DNA from: an uncultured Alphaproteobacteria bacterium
GTDB taxonomy: Bacteria > Pseudomonadota > Alphaproteobacteria > Micavibrionales > Micavibrionaceae
Length of the DNA stretch: 64,000 nucleotides
Assembly: GCA_937923625.1 (NCBI GenBank)
Contig: CALDTV010000016.1
Location: 1-64,000 of the forward strand
Direction: 5' to 3'
Shown here: positions 1 through 8,123 of the stretch, one piece after another
Layout: every line of letters starts with the position of its first letter
Position numbering within the stretch: the stretch's first letter is position 1
Notes under the pieces: generated by a model
Databases searched by the model: none
What the model was told of the DNA's origin: nothing
Seen by the model: only the letters and a program-made list of their open reading frames with translations
Program-made: the position numbers and the translations under genes

Positions 1-150
1 TTCACAGTCCTGACATTGATCATCAGTATTCTCATCTTCATGATCTATACAATCAACACAACTCACATCAGGCGAAGCAGCAAATACGTTACTCGCATAG
101 CCGCCAGTAACGAACGCAATAAGTGCCAAAATGAGAATTAAGTGTTTCAT
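1..150 (-). CDS. small secreted Cys-rich protein, partial
   Basis: An open frame begins at the ATG at 148-150 and runs off the left edge after 50 codons. Residues 1-25 form a Sec-type signal peptide: a short basic start, then a Leu/Ile/Ala-rich core ending near FAAS. The visible mature part is acidic and has paired cysteines (SCVDC and later CQDC), which suggests metal binding or disulphides. It is the last visible gene of the minus-strand metal-related run that starts at 2857 and follows the glutaredoxin-MauE gene by about 40 bases. I recognise no family, and the C-terminus is outside the window. Confidence 0.6.
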   Translation of the reverse strand, partial: MKHLILILALIAFVTGGYASNVFAASPDVSCVDCIDHEDENTDDQCQDCE

Positions 151-190
151 TAAAGTAATCTTATCATAAAAATATGACCTGTTGTCAATT

Positions 191-925
191 TTAAAAATTT
201 AAAAGCATCCAAATAGCCATTGCCACCATCATTATGTTTTCGGTTAAGGATATAAAACCAAGTGGCACATTACTATCACCACCTACACAGGCACATTTTA
301 GCTCGCGCTTATCAATATACACAGCTTTAATAACAGATACTGCCCCAATAGCCCCAATGAACAAGGCCGCAGGTGCAGCAACTGGTGTAAGTAAACCTGC
401 AATCATGGCAACGCCTGCCAGCATCTCTACGAATGGATAGATGTAGGCGTATCGCACCCAGCGCATAGCAAGTAGGTCGTACGTTATAAATTGGTTAGAG
501 AATGAGTCTAAATCTCGTAATTTTTGGATGGCCAAAACGCACATGCTAATTGCAATGAACAATTCCGTTACTCTCATGAAGGACAAGCCTCCAGTAATAG
601 CCCAATTTGTTGTAAGTGCCATCAAGAAGGTCGTTGCAAAAATGGCTATAATAGGCTGATAGGTTGTTCCATCCTGCTTCAAAGTTTTCACATCAAAATA
701 GTTTAGAAGATCATCATGGCCGCCAATACGCTTACCATCAATAAAAGTTTGTGGTGTGGTTTCAACATTATGCTCTGTTTTAAATGCGTCTGCTTCCTCG
801 CGGGTTTTAAGGTGATGGTCTTCCACCTCATACCCTTGTCTTTCAAGAAGATCTTTTGATTTGATGCCATATGGACAGATATGTTGATCTGTTACCATAC
901 GATATAATTTAGCTGTCTTAGTCAT
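191..925 (-). CDS. glutaredoxin - MauE/DoxX-like membrane fusion protein
   Basis: This 244-residue protein has two parts. Residues 1-80 are a glutaredoxin fold with the active-site segment CPYG (Cys17), the cis-Pro segment TTPQTF (57-61) and the GSH-binding GGHDDL (68-73). The second active-site cysteine is replaced by Gly, so it should work as a monothiol glutaredoxin. Residues 90-244 contain four hydrophobic segments and a CAC pair (211-213), as in MauE/DoxX-type quinone-linked membrane proteins that help form disulphides. A good ribosome site (AGAGGAA) precedes the ATG. It follows MerT/MerP-like genes in one run, so a role in thiol or metal handling at the inner membrane is inferred. The domain calls are fairly sure; the function is not. 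Confidence 0.8.
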   Translation of the reverse strand: MTKTAKLYRMVTDQHICPYGIKSKDLLERQGYEVEDHHLKTREEADAFKTEHNVETTPQTFIDGKRIGGHDDLLNYFDVKTLKQDGTTYQPIIAIFATTFLMALTTNWAITGGLSFMRVTELFIAISMCVLAIQKLRDLDSFSNQFITYDLLAMRWVRYAYIYPFVEMLAGVAMIAGLLTPVAAPAALFIGAIGAVSVIKAVYIDKRELKCACVGGDSNVPLGFISLTENIMMVAMAIWMLLNF

Positions 926-995
926 TTCTATTCCTCTTATTTATTTCTAATGAAAGACAGGCCGAACAGTTCCCCATACGGCCTGCTTAATTCAG

Positions 996-1391
996 TTATC
1001 CGTAGAATATATCTGCCGCTAGGAAGGCAAAGAAAAAGCCTACCAGATAAACGATAATCGAGAATATCAATATCGCCCAGCTAACTTTTCTAAGTCTCAT
1101 ACACGCCTTTGCTTTCAACGGGTCGGCAGGACAAGGCGCATTTCTGGCTCGCCACTGCATAAAGGTTGAAAGAGCAAGCATCACACCTGCAAACGCAAAG
1201 ACATAAGCCTTATATTCAGACAAGGCTGTAATCCAAGGTACAGCTCCAACAAAGCCTGCCAATGCCGCGCCCATGCCCAGTGTTACCAATAAAGCAGGAA
1301 GCGCACAGCAAATTAGCGTTCCCATACTGGTAAACAGGCTTAGGGTTGGCATGACAGTATGTTGCCAAAGTGAGTTTGGATTATTCGACAC
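996..1391 (-). CDS. MerT-like mercuric/heavy-metal transport protein
   Basis: With a GTG start at 1391 this is a 131-residue inner-membrane protein with three to four hydrophobic segments. The vicinal cysteines CC at 28-29 sit in the first membrane segment, and a second cysteine pair (87 and 97) lies in a loop. This is the MerT layout, in which the first pair takes metal from MerP and the second passes it to the cytosol. The GTG start overlaps the end of the MerP-like gene by 11 bases and has GGAAGG eight bases upstream; a longer frame from 1451 would overlap far more. No merA or merR is visible, so the metal (Hg, Cu or other) is uncertain. Confidence 0.75.
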   Translation of the reverse strand: MSNNPNSLWQHTVMPTLSLFTSMGTLICCALPALLVTLGMGAALAGFVGAVPWITALSEYKAYVFAFAGVMLALSTFMQWRARNAPCPADPLKAKACMRLRKVSWAILIFSIIVYLVGFFFAFLAADIFYG

Positions 1392-1719
1392 GGTGAATAC
1401 CTTCCACGTTATAGCCTGCATCAGTGATAATTTGGGTAAGTTCTTCATCACTTAAGGTGCGTCCATCATTGAAATTAACGGTAACTACTTTGCTATCAAG
1501 ATTAACGTCGATTGCTTTGACTTCTTCTTTTTTGCCAAATGTTTTTTCTAAGGCTTGCGCACAGAAATCACAGACAAGACCATTTACACTCACATGAGCA
1601 TCGCCTGATTTTACGGCTTGCTCTGTTTTAGTTTTGTGTCCTCCCTCATGGTGTTCTGCATAAACAGGGGTTGCACCAATAAGGATTAAAGCAGTTAATA
1701 ATAAAGTTAGTTTTTTCAT
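1381..1719 (-). CDS. MerP-like periplasmic heavy-metal-binding protein
   Basis: I start this 112-residue protein at the ATG at 1719, which has AAGGA seven bases upstream and opens directly with a signal peptide (MKKLTLLL...VYA). The mature part has a His-rich stretch (EHHEGGH, 22-28) and an HMA ferredoxin-like domain from about 41 to 112 with the metal site GLVCDFC (Cys50, Cys53). MerP-type proteins bind a metal ion in the periplasm and hand it to MerT, whose gene overlaps the 3' end here. The CxxC is preceded by Gly-Leu-Val rather than the usual Gly-Met-Thr. Confidence 0.8.
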   Translation of the reverse strand: MKKLTLLLTALILIGATPVYAEHHEGGHKTKTEQAVKSGDAHVSVNGLVCDFCAQALEKTFGKKEEVKAIDVNLDSKVVTVNFNDGRTLSDEELTQIITDAGYNVEGIHRVE

Positions 1720-1779
1720 GATATTTTCCTTTTTCATGTTTGAATTTTTGCCTCCGCACCATTGCGGAAACAATTTGTT

Positions 1780-2424
1780 TTAGTATCTAAATACATAGTT
1801 AAAGAGGACTTCCCCGCGAGTATTCATACCTGCTTCAAGCAGATGAACATCTTTGAAAAGCCTGACAAGTGAAGTGACAGTGAAATTGTCTTTTGCCTCT
1901 GGCGTATGCTCAACTTGAAGCATGAGCCATGTATGCAAATCGCCGTAATCACCAATATAAGGCGCGACACCTACACGAGCGGATTGAGTATAAAAATCAT
2001 CAATCTTGCCTGCTTCGGTATATCGATTCTCATAAGAAGTGAAAAAGCGTCTGTCTTCCCAGTCTAAAGCTAGACCAGTAAAAACAGCAGGTTCAATTTT
2101 ACCATCAAAATCACCTGCATCACTATAGGCAACCCCCACACCAGACTTGAGATAAGCATTGGCTTGAGAGTCTTTCTTATTCCAGCGTTTCAACAGATTA
2201 TTCATTTGAACTGCGTTAAGAACCATTTCTTTATCACGCCAGTTTTCAAACTTATAACCGATTGAGGTTTTCGCTGTCGGTGAATAATGAACATGAGCGG
2301 TGTTTTTATCACCGTCATTATTCAACATAACTGTCCAACCCTCTGAATAAGATACAGGTCTGGCTGATACAGGTGGGGTAAAAATCACCAACCCCATTAG
2401 TGTTAAAATGATATATTTCATCAT
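1780..2424 (-). CDS. putative outer-membrane beta-barrel protein, unknown function
   Basis: A 214-residue protein with a signal peptide (to about residue 21, ending VSA-R). The rest alternates polar and aromatic residues in a beta-strand pattern and ends in ...VLFNYVFRY, an aromatic C-terminus typical of outer-membrane barrels. The ribosome site AAGGAGAAA supports the ATG at 2424. It lies between the small His/Met/Cys-rich protein and the MerP-like gene in the same operon, so a part in metal sensing or outer-membrane passage is plausible. I do not recognise the family. Confidence 0.6.
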   Translation of the reverse strand: MMKYIILTLMGLVIFTPPVSARPVSYSEGWTVMLNNDGDKNTAHVHYSPTAKTSIGYKFENWRDKEMVLNAVQMNNLLKRWNKKDSQANAYLKSGVGVAYSDAGDFDGKIEPAVFTGLALDWEDRRFFTSYENRYTEAGKIDDFYTQSARVGVAPYIGDYGDLHTWLMLQVEHTPEAKDNFTVTSLVRLFKDVHLLEAGMNTRGEVLFNYVFRY

Positions 2425-2497
2425 TTTCTCCTTAAAATTTAATTGTGATAGTCGTGCTTAATGCACAACTGGTCGCCAAAAAGGCACAATTAGAGTC

Positions 2498-2857
2498 TTA
2501 GGAGATAAATTTCGGTGGTGGATTTGATGGAGAGCCTTCGTATGAGGCCATATCTTCTTTTGATAAGGTGTATTTTTCTGAACCAAGAAATACTTCTGGC
2601 ACAGCACTTAAATCAGACAATACTGGTGTTTGGGTAATAGATACGTGCAAACACAAGCAGACGCCTTCACAATGGTTGTTAGGGTCTTGTTTCTCTGATT
2701 TATTCTCTTCATGACAAGGCTTGTCGCCCATATCAGATTTTTGAGACATTTCGGTCATTTCCATGTCTTTCATCATACAAGGCTTTGCCCAAGCTGATAC
2801 GACAACCGTATTAGCCAGAAACATAGCCATCAATAAGACAATAGAAAATCGTTTCAT
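2498..2857 (-). CDS. secreted Met/His/Cys-rich small protein (metal-cluster lead gene)
   Basis: 119 residues from the ATG at 2857. A signal peptide (MKRFSIVLL...) is followed by a Met/Asp/Glu/Lys-rich stretch with CMMKDMEM and CHEENKSEKQ and then CEGVCLCLH, all possible soft-metal ligands. An earlier in-frame ATG at 2866 overlaps the -10 box of a near-consensus promoter (2865-2893), so the 2857 start fits better, probably on a leaderless mRNA. It is the first gene of the minus-strand operon that continues to the MerT/MerP and glutaredoxin-MauE genes. It resembles small periplasmic proteins found with copper or mercury loci, but I cannot name the family. Confidence 0.6.
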   Translation of the reverse strand: MKRFSIVLLMAMFLANTVVVSAWAKPCMMKDMEMTEMSQKSDMGDKPCHEENKSEKQDPNNHCEGVCLCLHVSITQTPVLSDLSAVPEVFLGSEKYTLSKEDMASYEGSPSNPPPKFIS

Positions 2858-2864
2858 GTTAATC

Positions 2865-2893
2865 ATTATAACCTAATTCGGAGAAAATGTCAT
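2865..2893 (-). promoter_or_regulatory. sigma70 promoter of the metal operon
   Basis: On the minus strand ATGACA (2888-2893), a 17-base spacer and TATAAT (2865-2870). The expected start of transcription falls at or within a base or two of the ATG at 2857, so the first mRNA would be leaderless. Confidence 0.7.
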
Positions 2894-2925
2894 TTTCGTT
2901 ACGTAATATCTTAAAAAACTAAAAT

Positions 2926-4233
2926 TTAGTCTTCTAATTTTTTTGCTAATCTTTTTGTACCTTTTTTATTAAATTCTAACTTTGACCCATCTGAGCCAAC
3001 TTCTAACTTCGCAGAAGCTAGCAGCAAATCTTTCATATCAATGCTCTCGTCAGGCCTTACATCGGAGTAATTAAATAAATTATTACATACGGCCTCTACC
3101 CAAACAGGCGGCGGCTCATTAGATTGAGTTTTCCTCATATGCATAATCGTTTCTATAGCCCATGACGATCTATTTATATCTAATGAGTAGTTCTCTAAAT
3201 CTCGATACGTTTTGAGATCGTCATTATAATTTTTAGTAAGGAATTTAAAAAGAAATATAGTGAAGCCGAACGCTGCCATTGAGTTTAAGAATGATTTTAA
3301 TGCAACAATTAATAGCGTACTTAGTGTTATTTGCACCACTTCATCTGAGGTATCAATAATATCTATTAAAGTTTGTAATTCACCAAAAGCAACTAATGAC
3401 AGCCACCCAAAGAAAACGATTGCTACAAAGACCAACCCTGCAATTAAAAGCCTACTAAGGAAAGCTGATTGAGGAACTAAAGTCTCTTTTATTCTGGTAG
3501 AAATATCTGAGTTTATCTTTTCTCTAAGCCCTCTTTGAACATGCATATGATCGCGATCATCAAGCGCTTTACGTTTTTTCTCTAAATCAGCTTTTTCATT
3601 TTCTAGTTTTTGCTCTGTTAGCTTGTGAAATAATTCAGTTTCTTTTTCTTGCTCTTCAAACTTCTTATTTAGCTTTGAAACTCTTTGATCAAATTTTTTA
3701 TCTAATTCTTGCCTGTGGTTATCTACGCTACTGAGCATTTGGTGGTGAAGTTTAGAAAGTTCACTCACCTCAGACGTTAGAATTTCAATAACACCACTAC
3801 TCTCGTTTTTTAAGACGTCTAGTGTCGCGGAATTCGTCAAAGGAGAAATTAGTTGATCTAATTTAATTATTTCATCCATTTCTGGGGCAGGAAATGCATT
3901 ATTAGGATGATAAGTAACTATAATTTCATCATAAAAAGATGAAGATTGTCTGTTTCTTGCCATAGTAGGGCTGTCATTTGATAAAGATACGCCTCTAAAA
4001 AAATCTAATTGTATTGATTGATTAGAAGTATTTAAGTTGACTCTATTAATACTATAGCTAGGAGTTTTTACTTTATTCAGGGCTTTAAGGGAATCATCCG
4101 AAAGTGAAACTGTTTTATTTCCTATATAAAACTGGGAAGATTTTAAACCTAACTCCTTGTCTAAAGAAGTTACGAATTTTATTAAGTCTTTATCATATAT
4201 TCTACCAATTTTAACAATTTTTTGAGTGGCCAT
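2926..4233 (-). CDS. coiled-coil protein with two membrane segments, unknown
   Basis: 435 residues. The N-terminal 140 residues look globular, a long charged coiled coil covers about 145-245 (repeated Glu/Lys/Leu heptads), two membrane segments lie near 255-280 and 300-330, and a soluble Lys-rich tail follows. There is no signal peptide. AGGAAAAG precedes the ATG. It is 70 bases downstream of the relaxase on the same strand and probably belongs to the mob transcript. The layout (coiled coil plus two membrane helices) is seen in membrane-anchored accessory proteins of mobile elements and defence systems, but I cannot assign a family or function. Confidence 0.5.
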   Translation of the reverse strand: MATQKIVKIGRIYDKDLIKFVTSLDKELGLKSSQFYIGNKTVSLSDDSLKALNKVKTPSYSINRVNLNTSNQSIQLDFFRGVSLSNDSPTMARNRQSSSFYDEIIVTYHPNNAFPAPEMDEIIKLDQLISPLTNSATLDVLKNESSGVIEILTSEVSELSKLHHQMLSSVDNHRQELDKKFDQRVSKLNKKFEEQEKETELFHKLTEQKLENEKADLEKKRKALDDRDHMHVQRGLREKINSDISTRIKETLVPQSAFLSRLLIAGLVFVAIVFFGWLSLVAFGELQTLIDIIDTSDEVVQITLSTLLIVALKSFLNSMAAFGFTIFLFKFLTKNYNDDLKTYRDLENYSLDINRSSWAIETIMHMRKTQSNEPPPVWVEAVCNNLFNYSDVRPDESIDMKDLLLASAKLEVGSDGSKLEFNKKGTKRLAKKLED

Positions 4234-4303
4234 TATTTTGCTTTTCCTATCTGTAACTAAGATTACAGATTAAGGCTTAAAAGAAATAATTCAACACGTA
4301 AGC

Positions 4304-6115
4304 TTACAATTTGATAAATTCATTTGATTTATCCGTAGATTTCTCTTTTTTCTTATGGACAGTCTCAATATTTAAACTTTTTTGGATATCTTCTTTATTA
4401 CCTAGCTTAGGTTTATGATTTTTCGCAATGGAGTACAGAGCGTCGCTATATATGATTAAGCTAGCAGTATCATCAAGCAATTTTTCTAATTTTTGAATCT
4501 TCTCTATTGGTTGCTGTTCCTTTTTAAAATCCTCTTTAACCATATAAATACCTTTATATGACTTTAGGAAATTTTGTGTAATTTGTTTTTGAGCTTCAAT
4601 TTTCTTTTCCCATCCACTCTCATGAACTATTTGACTATGTTCTTTTAAACTATCTGAACTAATCTCTTTAGACCAATAATCAGCCATATATTCTGACTTA
4701 TCTCTTAAAGATTTATCAAAAGCTGAAACATTCATATCAAAGGTCTCTTCGTTGTCTAACTTCAAACTTACTCGTGAAATTTCTAATATATGTTGAATTT
4801 CAGCTTTCTCTTTTGCCGTTACTTTTTTGCTGTTACGCATTTCCTTCAATTTAGTCTCTACAACGCTAATTTTTTCATTGAGCGTATAGTAATCAGAAAA
4901 TAAATTAGTGGCTTTTGGATTGTTCTTATGAGATCTAAAGCGTCTAGAAGATTCAAGCATTTTTTCTGACTTCTCACGCTGCTTTTCAAGAAAATTTGGA
5001 CGATCTTTTGCAATAGTGGCTGTTTGTACAACACCATGCTCATTGAGTTTCTGAGCATATTCAGACCTGAGAATAAAATTATCATGTAAACCTGTTGGAT
5101 ATTTGACCTTATGATCAATAAAATTCCTACGATGAACTATTACGTGGAAATGTAAGTTTTTATTTTCTTCATGCATAGCAAAGAGACATTTAAAACCTCT
5201 CAAATATAAATTATCTCTTAAATGCTCTTGAGTTGCTTTAAACGCATCATGCTTATCTGGCTTATCACCACCAACAGATAAGACAATATGTTCAAAATCT
5301 TTAGGTAAATATTTCTGTGCTTGTGAAAAAGAAGGGCTTTCAACCAAAAAATTTGTATCATCTAAAGCTTGCTTATCATGCTCTTGGCTTTTGTAAGGGA
5401 CAATACCCCATTGTTCTTTAGTCAAACATGGCTTTACGTCATCTTTAAAAACAGTTTTATACTTTTGACGCGCATCCTTCTCTAGCTTTAGAACAAGCTT
5501 TTCTTGACCATCTATACGGTGAATAGTGGCTTTACTATGATTTTCTAAACTAACTGTTGTTCCACGCTCCCATATTTTTTTACGTACATGTCCAGTGCGA
5601 ATAGCAGTTAGTTGATTAATTTCGTTCTGAGTAATATCTCCGGATTGTTCTTTAATTTTTAGAACTTGCACATCTTCATGAAATTTACGAAGAGTCAGAT
5701 ATCGTTCGGGGTGTTTTCTTTCAAATTTCTTAGAAGGAAATTCTTCTTCCCACTCTTTAAAAGTTAATTCTATTTCTTTTGAAGATAACTTTTTACCCGT
5801 GTAATCATATAAATCTGTGAAAGGTATATTATTAACCTTATGCTTCTCTGTTTGATGTGTAATGTACATGACAGCATTCTTAAGTGCATTTAAGCCCGTA
5901 CCTTGAGAAACCCTTTTATATACAGCTTCTTGCTTATAATTAGTCTTAAGCCCCAAACATAATTGTTTTAAATATGTCGGGCTAGTGAAGCGATTACGGA
6001 TATAATCTTTACCGTTATTATTATAGGTAGATTCCTCTCTTTGTCTGATTTTACGAACAATTTTTAAGTGATCATAATCTTGATTTGGCAAAATAAAAGA
6101 GTTGGATACATACAT
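4304..6115 (-). CDS. relaxase / mobilization protein (MobA-like)
   Basis: A 603-residue protein. The relaxase signature is a His triad: HIVLSVGG near 276-283, then H315 and LHFHVIVH with H322 and H324, the metal-binding HxH of motif III. This family nicks the origin of transfer and carries the strand into the recipient cell. The C-terminal half (from about 370) is Lys/Glu-rich and largely helical. Its ATG lies immediately after the stop of the MobC-like gene, whose last codons supply GGAGG, so the two are translationally coupled. The catalytic Tyr is not obvious; Y84 or an N-terminal Tyr are candidates. The family is clear, the exact MOB class is not. Confidence 0.8.
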   Translation of the reverse strand: MYVSNSFILPNQDYDHLKIVRKIRQREESTYNNNGKDYIRNRFTSPTYLKQLCLGLKTNYKQEAVYKRVSQGTGLNALKNAVMYITHQTEKHKVNNIPFTDLYDYTGKKLSSKEIELTFKEWEEEFPSKKFERKHPERYLTLRKFHEDVQVLKIKEQSGDITQNEINQLTAIRTGHVRKKIWERGTTVSLENHSKATIHRIDGQEKLVLKLEKDARQKYKTVFKDDVKPCLTKEQWGIVPYKSQEHDKQALDDTNFLVESPSFSQAQKYLPKDFEHIVLSVGGDKPDKHDAFKATQEHLRDNLYLRGFKCLFAMHEENKNLHFHVIVHRRNFIDHKVKYPTGLHDNFILRSEYAQKLNEHGVVQTATIAKDRPNFLEKQREKSEKMLESSRRFRSHKNNPKATNLFSDYYTLNEKISVVETKLKEMRNSKKVTAKEKAEIQHILEISRVSLKLDNEETFDMNVSAFDKSLRDKSEYMADYWSKEISSDSLKEHSQIVHESGWEKKIEAQKQITQNFLKSYKGIYMVKEDFKKEQQPIEKIQKLEKLLDDTASLIIYSDALYSIAKNHKPKLGNKEDIQKSLNIETVHKKKEKSTDKSNEFIKL

Positions 6116-6562
6116 CTAAACCTCCATCATCTCTTCTATTTTATTATTTACCCCTTTAAACTCCTCTACTACTTCATTCAAAGTAAGTTCTATATTTTTA
6201 TTAGATTTAATAAGAAAATTAACATTATCAATTAATTGTTTTAGAATTACATCAGTTGATAATTTCGGATTTTTTTTAATATCTTCTAATTGGCCTTCAA
6301 TAATTGATACAATATTTTTATATTTGTTCATCTTGATAGAAATTTCGCGTACATCTTCAAAGCAGTTTAATAGTTGACCAATGCCGCTTATGTTCTTCAT
6401 AAGGCCAGCTTCTGTCATACCTCTATCTACTAAAAAAGCACCTAATTTAGGTTTTCCAGTTTTGGTTACATAGCCAGCTTTACAAGCATTTTTTTCTAGT
6501 GTGGGAAGCTGTTCAAACCTTAGATCTATTGTTTTTTGAACGCGTTTTTTCTCTTTAGCCAT
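6116..6562 (-). CDS. MobC-like relaxosome accessory protein
   Basis: With the ATG at 6562 this is a 148-residue, basic and helical protein that starts MAKEKKRVQKTIDLRF, like the ribbon-helix-helix start of MobC-type nick-accessory proteins. A helical coiled-coil region follows (about 80-148). It should bind oriT DNA and help the relaxase coded directly downstream. In-frame ATGs at 6580 and 6568 overlap or nearly overlap the promoter -10 box, so I prefer 6562, where transcription is also expected to start. Confidence 0.65.
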   Translation of the reverse strand: MAKEKKRVQKTIDLRFEQLPTLEKNACKAGYVTKTGKPKLGAFLVDRGMTEAGLMKNISGIGQLLNCFEDVREISIKMNKYKNIVSIIEGQLEDIKKNPKLSTDVILKQLIDNVNFLIKSNKNIELTLNEVVEEFKGVNNKIEEMMEV

Positions 6563-6568
6563 AAACAT

Positions 6569-6597
6569 ATTATCGCACATAGTTCGTATTATGTCAA
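6569..6597 (-). promoter_or_regulatory. consensus promoter of the mob operon
   Basis: Perfect TTGACA (6592-6597), a 17-base spacer and GATAAT (6569-6574) on the minus strand. Six bases separate the -10 box from the ATG at 6562, which predicts a leaderless mobC mRNA. Confidence 0.75.
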
Positions 6598-6805
6598 ATG
6601 TGATGGTTTTAGCATTCCTGTTATTTGAAGATTCTTGAATGACTAATTTTATGATGAAATAGATTAGGATTTACGAATCTCATATTACTAAAAACCACGC
6701 CATAAATCATGTGGAAATTTGTTTATTATAATATTGTCACGATTAAATATTTTTATTTTTCCTTAAAACTTATCTCATAAAATATTTATTTACCCAACAT
6801 CAAGA

Positions 6806-7129
6806 ATGAGTATAGAAATGACGATAGAACAAACCACATATACCAATTTAAGAGAAAATCTTGCGCCCCATTTAAGAAAAATATTAAAAAATAATATTGT
6901 ACTAGAGATTATCTGGCGCAAACATGAACCATCTGTGGTGATGTCAAAGAAACACTATGATCAGCTCATAAAAAATAATTCACTAGTAAGGTATGTTAAT
7001 TCTGATAACCCTCTTGATGGACATGGACAGGTTAAAACATCTCCATCTAAGGCTTCACATGGACAGAAAATTACAGAAAAAACACCACATAGTTTAATTT
7101 CAGACTCCCAACATGATTTATTCCAATAA
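6806..7129 (+). CDS. Phd/YefM-like antitoxin, apparently orphan
   Basis: 107 residues. Residues 11-55 follow the Phd/YefM pattern: a TYTNLRENL start, a central helix, then hydrophobic ...EIIWRKHEPSVVMS and KKHYDQLI. This family folds a DNA-binding N-terminal domain that represses its own operon, while a disordered C-terminus neutralises a RelE/YoeB- or Doc-type toxin. Here the C-terminal half (60-107) is Ser/His/Lys-rich and low in structure. No toxin gene lies directly downstream; the next features are a small RNA and a membrane protein. No strong ribosome site is visible before the ATG. Confidence 0.6.
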   Translation: MSIEMTIEQTTYTNLRENLAPHLRKILKNNIVLEIIWRKHEPSVVMSKKHYDQLIKNNSLVRYVNSDNPLDGHGQVKTSPSKASHGQKITEKTPHSLISDSQHDLFQ

Positions 7130-7154
7130 TACTGTTCTTAAATACAGATATTGT

Positions 7155-7183
7155 TTGACGCTTCCTATTTCATTTCATACCCT
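7155..7183 (+). promoter_or_regulatory. putative promoter of the structured RNA
   Basis: TTGACG (7155-7160), 17 bases, TACCCT (7178-7183). The start of transcription would be near 7190, exactly at the first hairpin of the RNA. Confidence 0.5.
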
Positions 7184-7189
7184 ATTTGT

Positions 7190-7386
7190 AAGTTTCTAAT
7201 TTTAGAAACCTGAGGTGTAGTAACCTCCCAACAGCGGCCATTAGCATCTGGTCGTTATTTAGATGCTGCTTTCTCGCTTGTCGAGGAGGCAGCGAAATAA
7301 AACACGGTGAAAGCTGGAATACGCTGCACCGTCTGTTGGCGGTTACTAACTCCTCGGCTCCAGAGCAAATGCTCGGAGCCGTTTTT
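7190..7386 (+). ncRNA. structured small RNA with four-way junction and terminator
   Basis: No protein frame fits here, but the sequence folds strongly. A 5' hairpin (7192-7209) is followed by a long closing stem that pairs 7219-7234 with 7333-7347, one asymmetric bulge aside, and is extended by 7212-7215 with 7352-7355. Inside it are three hairpins: 7243-7249/7261-7267, 7268-7276/7282-7290 and 7304-7309/7327-7332. Together they make a cloverleaf-like junction. An intrinsic terminator ends it. It contains none of the conserved motifs I know for 6S, SRP, RNase P, tmRNA or common riboswitches. A regulator of the mobile element or of the small gene that starts 34 bases later is possible. Confidence 0.55.
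7355..7386 (+). terminator. intrinsic terminator of the structured RNA
   Basis: CGGCTCC (7355-7361) pairs with GGAGCCG (7375-7381) and GAGC with GCTC inside it (loop AAAT), followed by five T. Confidence 0.85.
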
Positions 7387-7420
7387 AGTTAAAATTTAAG
7401 GAGTTAGGTTTTGTTACAAT

Positions 7421-7678
7421 ATGACAGATCAAGAAATCGGAAAGCTCATATGGGTTTTAATATTTATCGGGATAATAGGCTTTCTTACTTATAAGGGGAT
7501 ACCAGTGATACTCATACCAGTCTTATGGGGCTTCGTGACACTGCTCGTTGCATGGCTCTTATATCGAAGAGATAAGAAAAAGGCCTCTAAGCGTCCTCCA
7601 TTGCCTTGTGAGGGGCATAAAGGCACTTGGTCTAACCCTGACTACTTCACAAAAGAAGAATTAGAAAACAAGGATTAA
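7421..7678 (+). CDS. small membrane protein, unknown
   Basis: 85 residues with two hydrophobic segments (about 8-24 and 27-46) followed by a basic stretch (RRDKKKASKR) and a soluble tail. By the positive-inside rule both termini should be cytoplasmic. AAGGAG lies 17 bases before the ATG, which is far, and TACAAT directly abuts the ATG. Three bases separate its stop from the next gene, so the two are probably co-transcribed. No family recognised. Confidence 0.55.
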   Translation: MTDQEIGKLIWVLIFIGIIGFLTYKGIPVILIPVLWGFVTLLVAWLLYRRDKKKASKRPPLPCEGHKGTWSNPDYFTKEELENKD

Positions 7679-7680
7679 TT

Positions 7681-8085
7681 ATGGAGAATTTTGATAGAGC
7701 ACAAATAGAAAAAATACTAATTAAACCTAAAGGTGAGGCTTATCGTAAATATGGTCACCACTGGAATTTAATAATAGACGATGTATTTCTTATGCATATT
7801 GGGACAAAGGCTGTTAAAGGAAGTTTGTCTTCCGATGTTTTAGATTACTTTTTACAAAATCTTGAAAAATTATTTGGTCAAGATCATGAATGCAGAATGA
7901 ATGTATCGAAAGATAACCTTCCGTGCCTTGGTAACGGCAAAATTAGGGATTTTGAATATCTGACTAAGGTGCTCACTGCTTTAAAAAAAGGCACGGAAGG
8001 TAATAAAGGACAAAGTAGTATTGATTATAAATTAAAAGATGCTGATAATATCTCTATAATCCTCAGACTAAGGGAGTATTGCTAG
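7681..8085 (+). CDS. hypothetical protein
   Basis: 134 residues, soluble, without signal peptide. It follows the small membrane protein by two bases, which indicates an operon. The sequence has mixed helix/strand character (GHHWNLIIDDVFLMHIG, LDYFLQNLEKLFG) with no motif I can name. Because it lies inside the mobile island it may be accessory cargo, such as part of a defence or maintenance pair with the membrane protein. That is only position-based inference. Confidence 0.5.
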   Translation: MENFDRAQIEKILIKPKGEAYRKYGHHWNLIIDDVFLMHIGTKAVKGSLSSDVLDYFLQNLEKLFGQDHECRMNVSKDNLPCLGNGKIRDFEYLTKVLTALKKGTEGNKGQSSIDYKLKDADNISIILRLREYC

Positions 8086-8123
8086 AAAATTAACTTCCAT
8101 ACAGATATTGTACTTTTTATTTC

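Noticed and set aside
7190-7386. Known riboswitch or housekeeping RNA
   Set aside because: I looked for B12, TPP, FMN, glycine, SRP, 6S and tmRNA motifs and saw none, so I left it as unassigned structured RNA.
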